A stretch of DNA of 64,000 bases from Candidatus Gastranaerophilales bacterium. Lineage in GTDB: Bacteria > Cyanobacteriota > Vampirovibrionia > Gastranaerophilales > Gastranaerophilaceae. The stretch lies in assembly GCA_944323935.1 (NCBI GenBank), contig CALUUJ010000011.1, positions 1 to 64,000 of the forward strand, read 5' to 3'. Shown in pieces: positions 51,973 to 61,041 of the stretch. Within the stretch, counting starts at the first letter, position 1; each line of letters begins with the position of its first letter. Position numbers and translations under genes: made by a program. The notes under the pieces are model-generated. The model was not told where the DNA came from. It worked only from the letters and a program-made list of their open reading frames with translations, and ran no database searches.

Positions 51973-52976
51973 TGAAAGCATCAATATTAGCTAAAATAGT
52001 AGTTGTTTTATGTTTTTTATCATTACTTTTAGGTTTTTTTGCAATAGATAAGAACGAATCTTATATCGGAGAGAATAAGACAAGTAAAAATATAATATCT
52101 AATACTAATAAAGTTGCAGTAATTGAATTAGATGGAGTAATAGCATCTTCATCTGAAAGTAATTTTTTTGCAAAAGAAGCAAATGCTGCAAATATGTTGA
52201 AATCTTTAAAATTAGCTAAAGAAGATACTGAAATACAGGGCGTTATTTTAAAGATAAATTCCCCCGGAGGCACTGTTGCAATGTCTCAGAATATATACAA
52301 TCAGATTATGAATATAAGAGAAAATAAGCCTGTAATTGCAGTAATGCAAGATGTTGCCGCAAGCGGCGGTTATTATATTTCTTCTGCCGCAGATAGAATA
52401 ATTGCTCAGGATGGTACTCTAACAGGTAGCATAGGTGTAATTTTTTCTTTTATGGACTATCATAATTTACTTACCAATAAATTAAATGTAGACCAAGTTG
52501 TTATAAAAAGTGGTAAATTTAAAGATATAGGTTCAAGTACAAGAGCTATGCTTCCTGAAGAAAAAGAATTAATGCAAAATATTGTTGATGATTCTTATCA
52601 GCAATTCTTAAATGCTATAAGAAATGGTAGAATTGAAAGAAAGGCTTGTTATGAAGTCCCAAAAGTTGATTTATCGGAAGAAAATTTAACTAAGTATGCT
52701 GATGGACGAGTATTTACGGGCATGCAAGCTAAGAAACTTGGATTTATAGATGAAAACGGAGATATGGATACTGCAAAATCAATGATTGAGAAAATGGCTC
52801 AACAGAAATTCAATAATAAGCTAAAAGTAAAGCTTGTTAATTATAATAGAAAAAGTTCTTTCGGAGAGTATTTTTCTAGTTTAACTGAATATTCTTTGAA
52901 TAGAAACATAAAATTTTCGGATATAATTCCAACAAGTATGGTATTAAGTAGAAGGCCTTTATATTTATGGGAATAA
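51972..52976 (+). CDS. sppA: signal peptide peptidase SppA (short type)
   Basis: The 334-residue protein has an N-terminal membrane helix (about 8-25) and a single ClpP-like protease domain: VAVIELDGVIASSSE at the start, VILKINSPGGTVAMSQ, the catalytic serine in DVAASGGYYISSAADR, GTLTGSIGVIFSF, and the lysine in VVIKSGKFKDIGS. It degrades leftover signal peptides in the membrane. Length fits the single-domain 36 kDa form. It overlaps the Yip1 gene by 10 bases. Confidence 0.93.
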   Translation: MKASILAKIVVVLCFLSLLLGFFAIDKNESYIGENKTSKNIISNTNKVAVIELDGVIASSSESNFFAKEANAANMLKSLKLAKEDTEIQGVILKINSPGGTVAMSQNIYNQIMNIRENKPVIAVMQDVAASGGYYISSAADRIIAQDGTLTGSIGVIFSFMDYHNLLTNKLNVDQVVIKSGKFKDIGSSTRAMLPEEKELMQNIVDDSYQQFLNAIRNGRIERKACYEVPKVDLSEENLTKYADGRVFTGMQAKKLGFIDENGDMDTAKSMIEKMAQQKFNNKLKVKLVNYNRKSSFGEYFSSLTEYSLNRNIKFSDIIPTSMVLSRRPLYLWE

Positions 52977-53545
52977 CAGTAAATGATTTTTTTGAAAATA
53001 TATATAGTGTAATTTTTTCTCCAAAAGCATTTTTTGAACGAGAAGATGTAACTGTATCTATAAGATTAGCAGTTGTAACAGTAGTCTTTATAGCGCTTAT
53101 CAATAAGCTTACATTAGGTATTTTCGATGGTTCAATATTAAGTTTGATGTTTATTTTCTCGTTGTTTTATTCCATAATATCTACAGTTTTTATTTGGTTT
53201 TTAACTGCTTTATTTTTTGAATATATAGCAAGAATATTTGATAGAGGTAAAAAACTGGAAAAGATATTATTTTTAACTGCTTTTGTTCCGGTTCCTTATA
53301 TATTCTTTGCACCATTAAATTTAATAAAACAAATAGGCGAAATTGGTTATATTTTTGCAACAATAATTGAATGTGTATTATACTTTTGGATAATCTTTTT
53401 ATATGCTTTGGCACTTAGAGCTGTATATAATATAACAATTTCCAGAGCATTTATGCTAATATTTCTTCCTTTTGTTGCTTCGTTTTTTGCTATTAACTGG
53501 ATGGTATGTTTTGTTTCTAAATTGTGGTATATATTCTCAATATAG
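52967..53545 (+). CDS. Yip1-domain membrane protein
   Basis: A 192-residue protein with about five membrane helices and the Yip1 pattern: SPKAFFERED at the start (an N-terminal amphipathic helix then helix 1), GAxxxxY-like helices, and LTAFVPVPYIFFAPL in the middle. Function in bacteria is unknown. It overlaps both sppA (10 bases) and the reading frame of the next gene's leader. Confidence 0.75.
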   Translation: MGITVNDFFENIYSVIFSPKAFFEREDVTVSIRLAVVTVVFIALINKLTLGIFDGSILSLMFIFSLFYSIISTVFIWFLTALFFEYIARIFDRGKKLEKILFLTAFVPVPYIFFAPLNLIKQIGEIGYIFATIIECVLYFWIIFLYALALRAVYNITISRAFMLIFLPFVASFFAINWMVCFVSKLWYIFSI

Positions 53546-53556
53546 AGAATTTTGTT

Positions 53557-54426
53557 ATGAAAAAATATATAATAATTTTATTACTATTATTTTTAATAAA
53601 CACAGAATCGATTGCAGAAATGTCTATTCATGAGAAAATTACTGCGATTGAAAATACTATTTTTGGTTATGATTATAAAGATGAATCTGACGAAAAAAGA
53701 GTAGAACGAATAGAAAAAAATCTATATGGTCAAAAGAAAACCGGAGATATAATAAATAGAGTAGATAGTATACAAAATGATACCGGATTAACAATTAAAA
53801 AAGAAAGACCTTTATATAGTAGTAATTCATCTTCTCAAAGCAAAGAAAATCTTAAATTACCTGAGTTAAAAGAAGATTCTACTGTTGAATATCCGATAGT
53901 AGATAAGATGGAAGAAGAAATATTTAATACAACATATAAGAATGAAAATATATATTCAAGGTTGAACAGATTGGAAGAAAAAGTATTTAATAAAACAAGC
54001 AGTGAAGACTTAAATTCCAGAGTAGATAAACTTGCTTCAGTTATAAGACCGAAAACAAAAAAAATGTCTAACCAGTATGCATATGATTATTCAAGTGATG
54101 ATTTAAATAATTATTATAATAATAACGGCTTTGAACCGGTAAATGATCAATCTATGCCATTTCAGCTTGCAGCATTAGAGGAAGACTTACTAAGGAACGC
54201 ATATAATAATGATAATACTTCAAATAGATTGAGCAGATTAGAACAAAAACTTTTTAATCGAACTTTTGTTTCTGATTCAGATGTAACTCGTTTACAGAGA
54301 ATTATGGTTGCTTATGATGCAAAGAAGAATAGTTATAAATACGAAAATAATAGAAAAATGCAAAATATGGCAACAATGTCTCAAATAGGAGGAATATTAT
54401 TGATGATATTGGCAATTTTATTATAG
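53557..54426 (+). CDS. exported repeat protein, unknown
   Basis: A 289-residue protein with a signal peptide (MKKYIIILLLLFLINTESIA) and three to four related repeats of about 45 residues: KITAIENTIFGYDYKDES, RVERIEKNLYGQK, VDKMEEEIFNTTYKNEN, RLNRLEEKVFNKTSSED, LAALEEDLLRNAYNNDN, RLSRLEQKLFNRTF. Between the repeats are polar linkers. The last 20 residues form a hydrophobic helix (MSQIGGILLMILAILL). Repeats with LExKxF are common in cyanobacterial and related exported proteins. An earlier in-frame start at 53524 is less likely. It is convergent with the next gene. Confidence 0.72.
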   Translation: MKKYIIILLLLFLINTESIAEMSIHEKITAIENTIFGYDYKDESDEKRVERIEKNLYGQKKTGDIINRVDSIQNDTGLTIKKERPLYSSNSSSQSKENLKLPELKEDSTVEYPIVDKMEEEIFNTTYKNENIYSRLNRLEEKVFNKTSSEDLNSRVDKLASVIRPKTKKMSNQYAYDYSSDDLNNYYNNNGFEPVNDQSMPFQLAALEEDLLRNAYNNDNTSNRLSRLEQKLFNRTFVSDSDVTRLQRIMVAYDAKKNSYKYENNRKMQNMATMSQIGGILLMILAILL

Positions 54427-55020
54427 AAGTTGCATTTCTTTGAAAAGATCATCTTCAACACTGTTTGCATTATCAAAGATATTATTGTTATTGACTGTTT
54501 TTTTCGTTTGCATTTTATTTCTTGTTGAATCAACTATTTTCTCAGCAGTTTTACTGCCCACATTATACCCTGTCAATGATGCAGCAACAAAAGCAAGACC
54601 TTTGGCTATGTATAATCCTATTCTTGCTGCTTTATTATTTTTTACAATATTGGTATTTGTAAGTTTATTATTAATATTCTTAAGTGCTTTTTCTGCGATT
54701 TTCTCAAAAGTATACATAGTTGCAATGCCGGATGCTTGAGAAGCTCCTGTTCGAACTTTGTCTTCTGCTACTGCTGTATTATAAATCCCCGATGCAATAA
54801 TTAGCGGATATACAATTTTTCTTGCAATAGCTGCTGCTTTATCGAAAACAGACGCAATTGGTGATGCTATAGAACCTTTAATTAAGCCTGTTTTGGCGAC
54901 AGAATCAATTGTACGAGCTGTTTGTGCTCCTGCAATTCCTTCTTTAAAAAGATTTTGTTCTTTTTTACCGTATACAAGATTTCTTGCTGCAAAATATGCG
55001 CATGAAATACCGTTTGGCAT
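54421..55020 (-). CDS. Ala/Gly-rich orphan protein with hydrophobic segments
   Basis: A 199-residue protein with an N-terminus MPNGISCAYFAARNLVYGKK, then hydrophobic stretches (SIASPIASVFDKAAAI, VYPLIIASGIYNTAVA, IGLYIAKGLAFVAASLTGYNVG). A Thr/Lys/Asn-rich linker leads to an acidic end. It resembles the other orphan proteins (57996, 42093) in mixing small hydrophobic helices and polar linkers. No recognised domain. Confidence 0.65.
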   Translation of the reverse strand: MPNGISCAYFAARNLVYGKKEQNLFKEGIAGAQTARTIDSVAKTGLIKGSIASPIASVFDKAAAIARKIVYPLIIASGIYNTAVAEDKVRTGASQASGIATMYTFEKIAEKALKNINNKLTNTNIVKNNKAARIGLYIAKGLAFVAASLTGYNVGSKTAEKIVDSTRNKMQTKKTVNNNNIFDNANSVEDDLFKEMQLL

Positions 55021-55182
55021 AGTGACCTTAACCTTTTATATACTTACCTATTTATATAAAAACATTTTGTTATTCAAAATTTACTCAATGCCAATAATAG
55101 TTTACAAATTTAACAAATACTTAAACTTCTTGCTGATTTATGAGAAAATATGTTTATTAAAACAGAGGGGAGATTAAATTAC

Positions 55183-56334
55183 ATGAAAGACAAAACATTT
55201 TTAATGATACCCGGGCCGACTCCGGTTCCGGAACGAGTACTTTTAGAAATAGCAAAACATCCAATGGGGCACAGAAGTTCGGAATTCTCCAAAATTTTGG
55301 AGTCTGTATACTCGGATTTAAAATATGTTTTTCAAACCTCGAATGATGTACTTGTTTACACATCAAGTGGTACAGGTGCAATGGACGCTGCATTATCTAA
55401 TTTGATTAATCCGGGTGACAAGGTATTATCTTTAGTAATTGGTAATTTTGGACAAAGATGGGCTAAAATTGCTAAAGCTTTAGGTGCAGATGTCGAAACT
55501 ATCGAAGTTGAACCTGGTAATGCTATTAATCCTCTTGTTTTAAAAGAAAGATTAGATAAAGATGTTAATAAAGAAATTAAGATTGTCACTCTAACACAGA
55601 ATGAAACATCTACAGGAGTTACAAATGATGTTAAAACCCTTGTTTCATATATAAAAGAGCACGGTGCGTTATCTGTCGTTGACGGTGTAACAAGTTTAGG
55701 TGCTATGACTTGTAAAATGGATGAATGGGGTATTGATGTATTAATTTCAGGTTCACAAAAAGGATTTATGATTCCTCCCGGTTTGGCATTTTTAGCTGCA
55801 AGTGAAAGAGCTTGGGCTGTTCATAAAGAATGTCAGAGACCTGATTTCTATTTCAATTGGAGCACAAACAGAAAATCTGTTATTGAAAATTCGACAGCTT
55901 TTACCCCTGCAGTTAGCCTTATTTCAGGGCTTAAAGTTGCTCTTGAAATGATGAAAGAGGAAGGTCTTGAAAATATTATTAACCGTCATACTAAAATTGC
56001 AAAAGCTTTACGAAAAGCATTGAGAGCAATTAATTTGAAACTTTTTGTTGAAGATGATTCTATTGCAAGTACTTCTATTACTGCAATATTACCGCCTGAA
56101 AATGTTAGTGTACCTGACATAAGAAAAGTATTAAAAAATGATTATGATATTGTAGTTGCAAATGGTCAAAACCAATTAAAAGACAAAATTTTCAGAATGG
56201 GAACTTTAGGTTTTGTTTCTGAACGTGATGCAATTACTGCTGTGGGTGCTTTAGAAGCAACACTTCATAAATTAGGACATAAATTTGAATTGGGTAAGGG
56301 TGTTGCAACTCTTATAGAAGAAATGAATAAATAG
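55183..56334 (+). CDS. class V aminotransferase (soluble hydrogenase 42 kDa subunit family)
   Basis: A 383-residue PLP enzyme: MIPGPTPVPERVL and GHRSSEF at the start, SSGTGAMDAAL, and VDGVTSLGAM followed by the PLP lysine in ISGSQKGFMIPPGLAFL. It belongs to the alanine-glyoxylate/serine-pyruvate aminotransferase family, misnamed in older cyanobacterial annotation as a hydrogenase subunit. It sits 8 bases before serA. In organisms without the usual SerC, such class V enzymes can carry out the phosphohydroxypyruvate to phosphoserine step. The ATG at 55183 follows a GAGGGGAG site; the upstream in-frame start is less likely. Confidence 0.9.
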   Translation: MKDKTFLMIPGPTPVPERVLLEIAKHPMGHRSSEFSKILESVYSDLKYVFQTSNDVLVYTSSGTGAMDAALSNLINPGDKVLSLVIGNFGQRWAKIAKALGADVETIEVEPGNAINPLVLKERLDKDVNKEIKIVTLTQNETSTGVTNDVKTLVSYIKEHGALSVVDGVTSLGAMTCKMDEWGIDVLISGSQKGFMIPPGLAFLAASERAWAVHKECQRPDFYFNWSTNRKSVIENSTAFTPAVSLISGLKVALEMMKEEGLENIINRHTKIAKALRKALRAINLKLFVEDDSIASTSITAILPPENVSVPDIRKVLKNDYDIVVANGQNQLKDKIFRMGTLGFVSERDAITAVGALEATLHKLGHKFELGKGVATLIEEMNK

Positions 56335-56342
56335 GTGACAAA

Positions 56343-57935
56343 ATGAAAGTATTAATTACAGATAAGATTAATGAAGCTGCAGGCAAAATACTTGAAGGAG
56401 TAGCTCAAGTTGACTTTATACCTACTCTTCCGGAAGACGAACTTGCAGAAAAAATAAAAGATTATGATGCGTTAATGATTAGAAGTCAAACAAAAGTAAC
56501 AAAGAAAATATTAGATGCAGGTAAAAATTTAAAAATTGTTGGTAGAGCAGGTGTAGGCGTAGATAATGTTGATATAGATGCTGCAACACAAGCTGGTGTT
56601 ATTGTTGTAAACTCACCTGATGGAAATACAAATGCTGCTGCTGAACATACGTTAGCTCTAATGCTTGCTATGTCAAGGAATATTCCGGCCGCTGCATCAT
56701 CTACAAAAGAAGGTAAATGGGAACGTTCAAAATTTACTGGTGTTGAAGTTTTCGGAAAAACACTTGGTATTATTGGATTCGGAAAAATTGGTCAACATGT
56801 TGCTCATGTCGCTATTGCTTTAGGAATGAATGTTGTGGTATCAGACCCATATACAACAAAAGAAGCGGTTGAAAAAATTGGGGCTAAATATGTTACAAGT
56901 CTTGATGAATTTTGGGGGCAATGTGATTATATAACTATTCATACTCCAAAAACAAAAGAAACAACTTCTTTAATAAATAAAAATACTTTAAATAGAATGA
57001 AGAAGGGAGTTAGGATAATAAATTGTGCAAGAGGCGGAATTATTGATGAAGCAGCTTTAAAAGAAGCAATAGAAGCTGGTCAAGTTCAAGCAGCTGCTAT
57101 AGATGTTTTTGAAACTGAGCCTGATATCACGGCATCACCATTATATTCTTGCAGCGGAAATGTAACTATGACTCCTCATTTGGGTGCAAGTACTGCTGAA
57201 GCTCAGTTTAATGTTGCGATTGATGTTGCTGAACAGATTAAAGAAGTTTTATCCGGCGGTAGTGCAAAAGCAGCAATTAATATTCCTGCATTAAAATCTT
57301 CTGTTATAGAACCGGTTAAAGATTATATGTCTTTAGCAGAAAATATAGGTGCTCTTGTTAAACAAATTTCTAAGGGTAATTTAAAGAATATAAATATTAC
57401 TGTAAATGGGAATCTGTCTGAACTTAATGTTGCGCCGCTTGAAGTGGCTGTACAAAAAGGTATTTTCTCTTCTTTTGTTGAAAGTGTGAATTTCGTAAAT
57501 GCTCCTCTAATTGCAAAAAACAGAGGTATTAATGTTGTAACATCTAAGTCGCAGAAAGATTGTACTTTCTTAGGTTCAATTTCAGTTACTCTTACTACTG
57601 ATCTTGAAGAAAATACGGTAACAGGTGCTTTAATTGCTAAAAATATGCCAAGAATTGTTAGAATTAATGATTACAATATGAGTATTGAAGCTGAAGAACA
57701 TATGTTAATAGTTCCTCATGAAAATAAACCTTCAATGGTTGCTAAAGTAGCTGTAGTTATCGGGGAAAATAATATAAATATCAACAGAATGCAAGTTGCT
57801 CAAAAATCAAATAAATCTGACAATGTTTCAATTATGATTATCACTACTGATAAAGATGTAGATGATTTAACAATGGAAACTATAAATAAAATAGATGGAA
57901 TAAGAAATGCCCAATATATTAAGTTAAATCCATAA
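56343..57935 (+). CDS. serA: D-3-phosphoglycerate dehydrogenase SerA
   Basis: A 530-residue long-form (type 1) SerA. The NAD-binding core has LGIIGFGKIGQHVAHVA, the substrate arginine and catalytic pair in NCARGGIIDEAAL and TPHLGASTAEAQ, and an ASB (allosteric substrate-binding) domain in the middle. A C-terminal ACT domain (from about residue 455, EHMLIVPHENKPSMVAKVA) senses serine. It makes 3-phosphohydroxypyruvate, the first step of serine synthesis. It follows the aminotransferase gene by 8 bases and ends in a strong terminator. Confidence 0.95.
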   Translation: MKVLITDKINEAAGKILEGVAQVDFIPTLPEDELAEKIKDYDALMIRSQTKVTKKILDAGKNLKIVGRAGVGVDNVDIDAATQAGVIVVNSPDGNTNAAAEHTLALMLAMSRNIPAAASSTKEGKWERSKFTGVEVFGKTLGIIGFGKIGQHVAHVAIALGMNVVVSDPYTTKEAVEKIGAKYVTSLDEFWGQCDYITIHTPKTKETTSLINKNTLNRMKKGVRIINCARGGIIDEAALKEAIEAGQVQAAAIDVFETEPDITASPLYSCSGNVTMTPHLGASTAEAQFNVAIDVAEQIKEVLSGGSAKAAINIPALKSSVIEPVKDYMSLAENIGALVKQISKGNLKNINITVNGNLSELNVAPLEVAVQKGIFSSFVESVNFVNAPLIAKNRGINVVTSKSQKDCTFLGSISVTLTTDLEENTVTGALIAKNMPRIVRINDYNMSIEAEEHMLIVPHENKPSMVAKVAVVIGENNININRMQVAQKSNKSDNVSIMIITTDKDVDDLTMETINKIDGIRNAQYIKLNP

Positions 57936-57950
57936 AATAAATCACGTAAT

Positions 57951-57983
57951 AAAAAGCCCCTTGTTCTAAAGGGGCTTTTTTTG
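57951..57983. terminator. strong terminator after serA
   Basis: AAAAAGCCCCTT (57951-57962) pairs with AAGGGGCTTTTT (57969-57980), a 12-bp perfect stem with a T run. It may also stop the convergent gene at 57996. Confidence 0.92.
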
Positions 57984-57995
57984 ATTTTATTTATT

Positions 57996-58508
57996 TTATT
58001 GTTCGTGTTTACCTTCTATGTATCCTGCTTTTTGTGCACTTACCATAGATACAATTGGAGTTGCAAGTGCTAAAAGAACTGCACCTGCTGTAATTCCTGC
58101 TTTAGTTGGGGTCGGTAGTGAATTGAATTTTTGGAATACTTGTGTATTCTTTATAATATCTTTCAAATTATTTCCGTTTATAGAACATTGTGCTAAAGCA
58201 TTTCCAACTGAAGATTTTATTTTGTTAAATACGTTTGCAGCTTTTTCAGAATTTCCTGTAACTAATGAAGCTGCTGTTGCTGTACCAGCGACTGCGCCAC
58301 CTAGTTTTAAAAGATCTTTCCCGCCTTCAACTATTTGTTCTTTTATAACTTCAGCTTTTGCTTTATTAGTTAGTTTATCATTTGTAATAATATGTGGTAT
58401 GCTAGCTGGTGCACCTGCAGGTTTTCCTGATACCTTTTTGTAAATTGCAGCACTTCCTAGTGCAAAACCTGTACCTGCTACGGCTGGCGCAATAACATTC
58501 ATATTCAT
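57996..58508 (-). CDS. Ala/Gly-rich orphan protein with two hydrophobic segments
   Basis: The 170-residue product has three hydrophobic stretches (VIAPAVAGTGFALGSAAI, LKLGGAVAGTATAASLV and KAGITAGAVLLALATPIVSMV) with Lys-rich linkers. A short N-terminus and the absence of a cleavable signal suggest a membrane-inserting or pore-type protein, but this is composition only. Upstream on the minus strand the sequence AAGGTAAG stands in front of the start region, like that of the gene at 55020. Unknown family. Confidence 0.65.
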   Translation of the reverse strand: MNMNVIAPAVAGTGFALGSAAIYKKVSGKPAGAPASIPHIITNDKLTNKAKAEVIKEQIVEGGKDLLKLGGAVAGTATAASLVTGNSEKAANVFNKIKSSVGNALAQCSINGNNLKDIIKNTQVFQKFNSLPTPTKAGITAGAVLLALATPIVSMVSAQKAGYIEGKHEQ

Positions 58509-58625
58509 ATAGATTTCCTTTCTTATTTATAAGTTTAAGTTTCTTACCTTATGACTCTATAATGAATATGAAACTTCAAAATTGCCTTGTTTTAGGCAAT
58601 TGTTTCAAATTGTTAAGTGGGTTGG

Positions 58626-59126
58626 TTAATCAGCAATATATGTTGGTGCGGTTTTGGGGCTTTTCCCTTTTATAACATTATGGTAATAAGAATATGTCAT
58701 TGGTGTACTTTGGTTTAAAATATCACCATCTATAACATCTGCGATATAAACTGTGTGAGTGGATGTTTCAAATTTTCCTTTTATTTCACAAATTAAATAA
58801 CCACAAGCATCTTTTATTATCGGTAATTCATTAACAATATTATATGGAATTACTTCAAACTTGTTAAAATCTTTTCCGCTTCTAAAACCAAAAGTACCAA
58901 TTGATAAAGGATTGGAATTTTCGGACAAAATAGATACAGCAAATTTTTTATTTTTTTCTAAGCAAGCGTGTGTATAATTATCGTGATTTACACTCAGTGC
59001 GATTGTTGGCGGTTCGGATGCGATTTGCATAATGCTGTTTACCGTGCAACCTGTATATCTTTCACCGTCTTTGCAGGAAACAATATATACTCCATATGAC
59101 AAATTTTTAAATACATTGTTATTCAT
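58626..59126 (-). CDS. flavin reductase-like FMN-binding protein
   Basis: A 166-residue flavin reductase-like domain: YIVSCKDGERYTGCTVNSIMQIASEPP at the start, TIALSVNHDNYTH, the FMN-binding phrase KFAVSILSENSNPLSIGTFGFRSG, and HTVYIADVIDGDIL. Proteins of this type reduce flavins with NAD(P)H or act as electron carriers, as in the C-terminal part of cyanobacterial flavoproteins. The partner enzyme is not apparent. It lies 55 bases downstream of the ferritin gene and may be co-transcribed with it. Confidence 0.88.
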   Translation of the reverse strand: MNNNVFKNLSYGVYIVSCKDGERYTGCTVNSIMQIASEPPTIALSVNHDNYTHACLEKNKKFAVSILSENSNPLSIGTFGFRSGKDFNKFEVIPYNIVNELPIIKDACGYLICEIKGKFETSTHTVYIADVIDGDILNQSTPMTYSYYHNVIKGKSPKTAPTYIAD

Positions 59127-59181
59127 AGTGTTCTCATTATTTATATAACAGAGGAGCGTTTGAGCCCCTCTGTTAATAGTT

Positions 59182-59691
59182 CTAACCTATTACCGGAGCA
59201 ACAAATGTTCTTGTTGCAAGCTCTTTATCCAGCATATATAGACAATTTTTATCATTACATATCATTTTTAATGTTTTTAAAACATTGCCAACATTTGCTT
59301 CTTCTTCTACTTGTTCTTTTAAATACCAATCTAAGAATGATACGGCAGCTCTGTCTTTTACTTCGTCTGCTACATCCATTAATGCATTAATTTTGGAAGT
59401 TACTAATTGTTCGTGTTTTAAAACAGCTTCAAAAACTGCTAATGGAGAATCCCATTCTGTATCAGGTTGTTCAATTGCTTGTAATTTTACTTTGCCGCCT
59501 CGTTCATGTACATAGTTGAACATACCCATTGCGTGAGCTCTTTCTTCTTGTCTTTGTACATCCATCCAGTTCTTGAAACCTTGTAAATTCATTCTTTCAA
59601 AATATGCATACATAGATAAGTATAAATATTCTGAATAGAATTCAGCATTTATTTGATCATTAAAAGCTTTTTCTAATTTTTCATTCATCAT
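59182..59691 (-). CDS. ftnA: bacterial ferritin (FtnA-type)
   Basis: The 169-residue four-helix ferritin has the ferroxidase ligands: Glu in NAEFYSEYLYLSMYAYFE, Glu/His in RQEERAHAMGMFNYVHERGG, and Glu in KEQVEEEANVGNV. No haem-binding methionine of bacterioferritin is seen. It stores iron and protects against oxidative damage. The ribosome site AAAGGAGAG is strong. Just upstream on the minus strand is TATAAAATGATAAAATGATA, which loosely resembles a Fur box but is also low-complexity AT sequence. Confidence 0.93.
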   Translation of the reverse strand: MMNEKLEKAFNDQINAEFYSEYLYLSMYAYFERMNLQGFKNWMDVQRQEERAHAMGMFNYVHERGGKVKLQAIEQPDTEWDSPLAVFEAVLKHEQLVTSKINALMDVADEVKDRAAVSFLDWYLKEQVEEEANVGNVLKTLKMICNDKNCLYMLDKELATRTFVAPVIG

Positions 59692-59754
59692 GATATCTCT
59701 CCTTTTCTATCATTTTATCATTTTATATCTTAACAAAAAATATGCATTAACCAA

Positions 59755-60984
59755 CTATTTAAAATATTTCCTATCTCTTAATTCATCAGGCATGAATTGC
59801 TGTTTGTATTCAGGATGTTCGTGAGAATATACGTACCCAACTCCAAATCCGTATTTTGAAGCATCTTTATAATGAGCATCCCTTAGATGCATTGGCGGTT
59901 GATAATTTAGTCCGTTATATATATCCTGCATTGCTGAATCTATTGCTACACAAGCACGGTTTGATTTTGGACATCTTGCTATATATTCAACTGCTTGTGC
60001 TAAAGGAATACGAGCTTCAGGCATACCCAATATTTCAGATGCGCGAAAAGCATTAATTGCGATGGTTAATGCGTGTGGTGCCGCATTCCCTACATCTTCC
60101 GATGCACAAACTATCATTCTTCTTGCAATGAATCTTGGATCTTCGCCAGCTGTAAGCATTTTTGCCAACCAATAAATGGCCGCATCAGGGTCAGACCCTC
60201 TCATACTTTTTTGAAAAGCAGATGCCATATCATAGTGTTCTTGTCTTGAGTATTTTATTGATGAAGTTTGTGCAAGTTTTTCTAGCATCTCAACTGTAAC
60301 GTGTCTTGAATTATTTTCTAACGGAGATGAAAAATATGTATTTTCAATTAAATTGAGTGCACTTCTTGCATCCCCTCTTGCGTAGTTTAAAATGTACTCT
60401 TGGACTTCTTTATCTATAATTGTTTCAGAATAGTGAGAAGATAAATATTCAAATCCTTTTGAAATGATTTTTCTCATTGCTTCATCATCAATTGGAGTTA
60501 GTCTTATAACTTGTGTCCTTGAAATTAAAGCTGCATTTACCTGAAATGATGGATTTTCCGTTGTTGATCCAATTAAAAAGACAGTTCCGTTTTCAAGATG
60601 TGGTAATAGTGCATCTTGCTGTGTCTTATTATATCTGTGGATTTCATCTATAAATAATATTGTTTTTTGTCCGTAAACCAACTTCTCTTTTGCTTTATCT
60701 ATTGCATCTTTTATATCTTTTACTCCGGATGTCACTGCACTTAGTTCAATAAATTGGCTTTGAGTGTGGTTCGCAATTATTCGGGCAAGGGTTGTTTTTC
60801 CGCAACCGGGTGGTCCCCATAATATTAGTGAAAATAATCTGTTTGTTTTCAGAAGATTTATTAATGGGGATTTGTTACCTGTAATATTATTTTGACCCAA
60901 ATATTCCTCTATTGTTTTAGGTCTTAGTATTTCTGCTAAAGGTATTTGTTTGTTATTCTCTTTTAGATTATCAAATAGATCCAT
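59755..60984 (-). CDS. rarA: replication-associated recombination protein RarA (MgsA)
   Basis: A 409-residue AAA+ ATPase: LAEILRPKTIEEYLGQ (start of the clamp-loader-like core), Walker A GPPGCGKTTLARI, Walker B ILFIDEIHRYNKTQQDALLP, sensor 1 IGSTTENPSF, and the arginine finger in NYARGDARSALNL. The C-terminal tetramerisation part (MLTAGEDPRFIARRM) is complete. It acts at stalled replication forks. Divergently transcribed from the sugar-binding protein gene. Confidence 0.95.
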   Translation of the reverse strand: MDLFDNLKENNKQIPLAEILRPKTIEEYLGQNNITGNKSPLINLLKTNRLFSLILWGPPGCGKTTLARIIANHTQSQFIELSAVTSGVKDIKDAIDKAKEKLVYGQKTILFIDEIHRYNKTQQDALLPHLENGTVFLIGSTTENPSFQVNAALISRTQVIRLTPIDDEAMRKIISKGFEYLSSHYSETIIDKEVQEYILNYARGDARSALNLIENTYFSSPLENNSRHVTVEMLEKLAQTSSIKYSRQEHYDMASAFQKSMRGSDPDAAIYWLAKMLTAGEDPRFIARRMIVCASEDVGNAAPHALTIAINAFRASEILGMPEARIPLAQAVEYIARCPKSNRACVAIDSAMQDIYNGLNYQPPMHLRDAHYKDASKYGFGVGYVYSHEHPEYKQQFMPDELRDRKYFK

Positions 60985-61041
60985 TGTAAAAAATTGCCCT
61001 TACATCAATAATATTTTATCATTAATGTTGGAGTTTAAATT

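Noticed and set aside
59692-59740. Fur box upstream of ferritin
   Set aside because: TATAAAATGATAAAATGATA is only a loose match to the consensus and is expected by chance in such AT-rich DNA.
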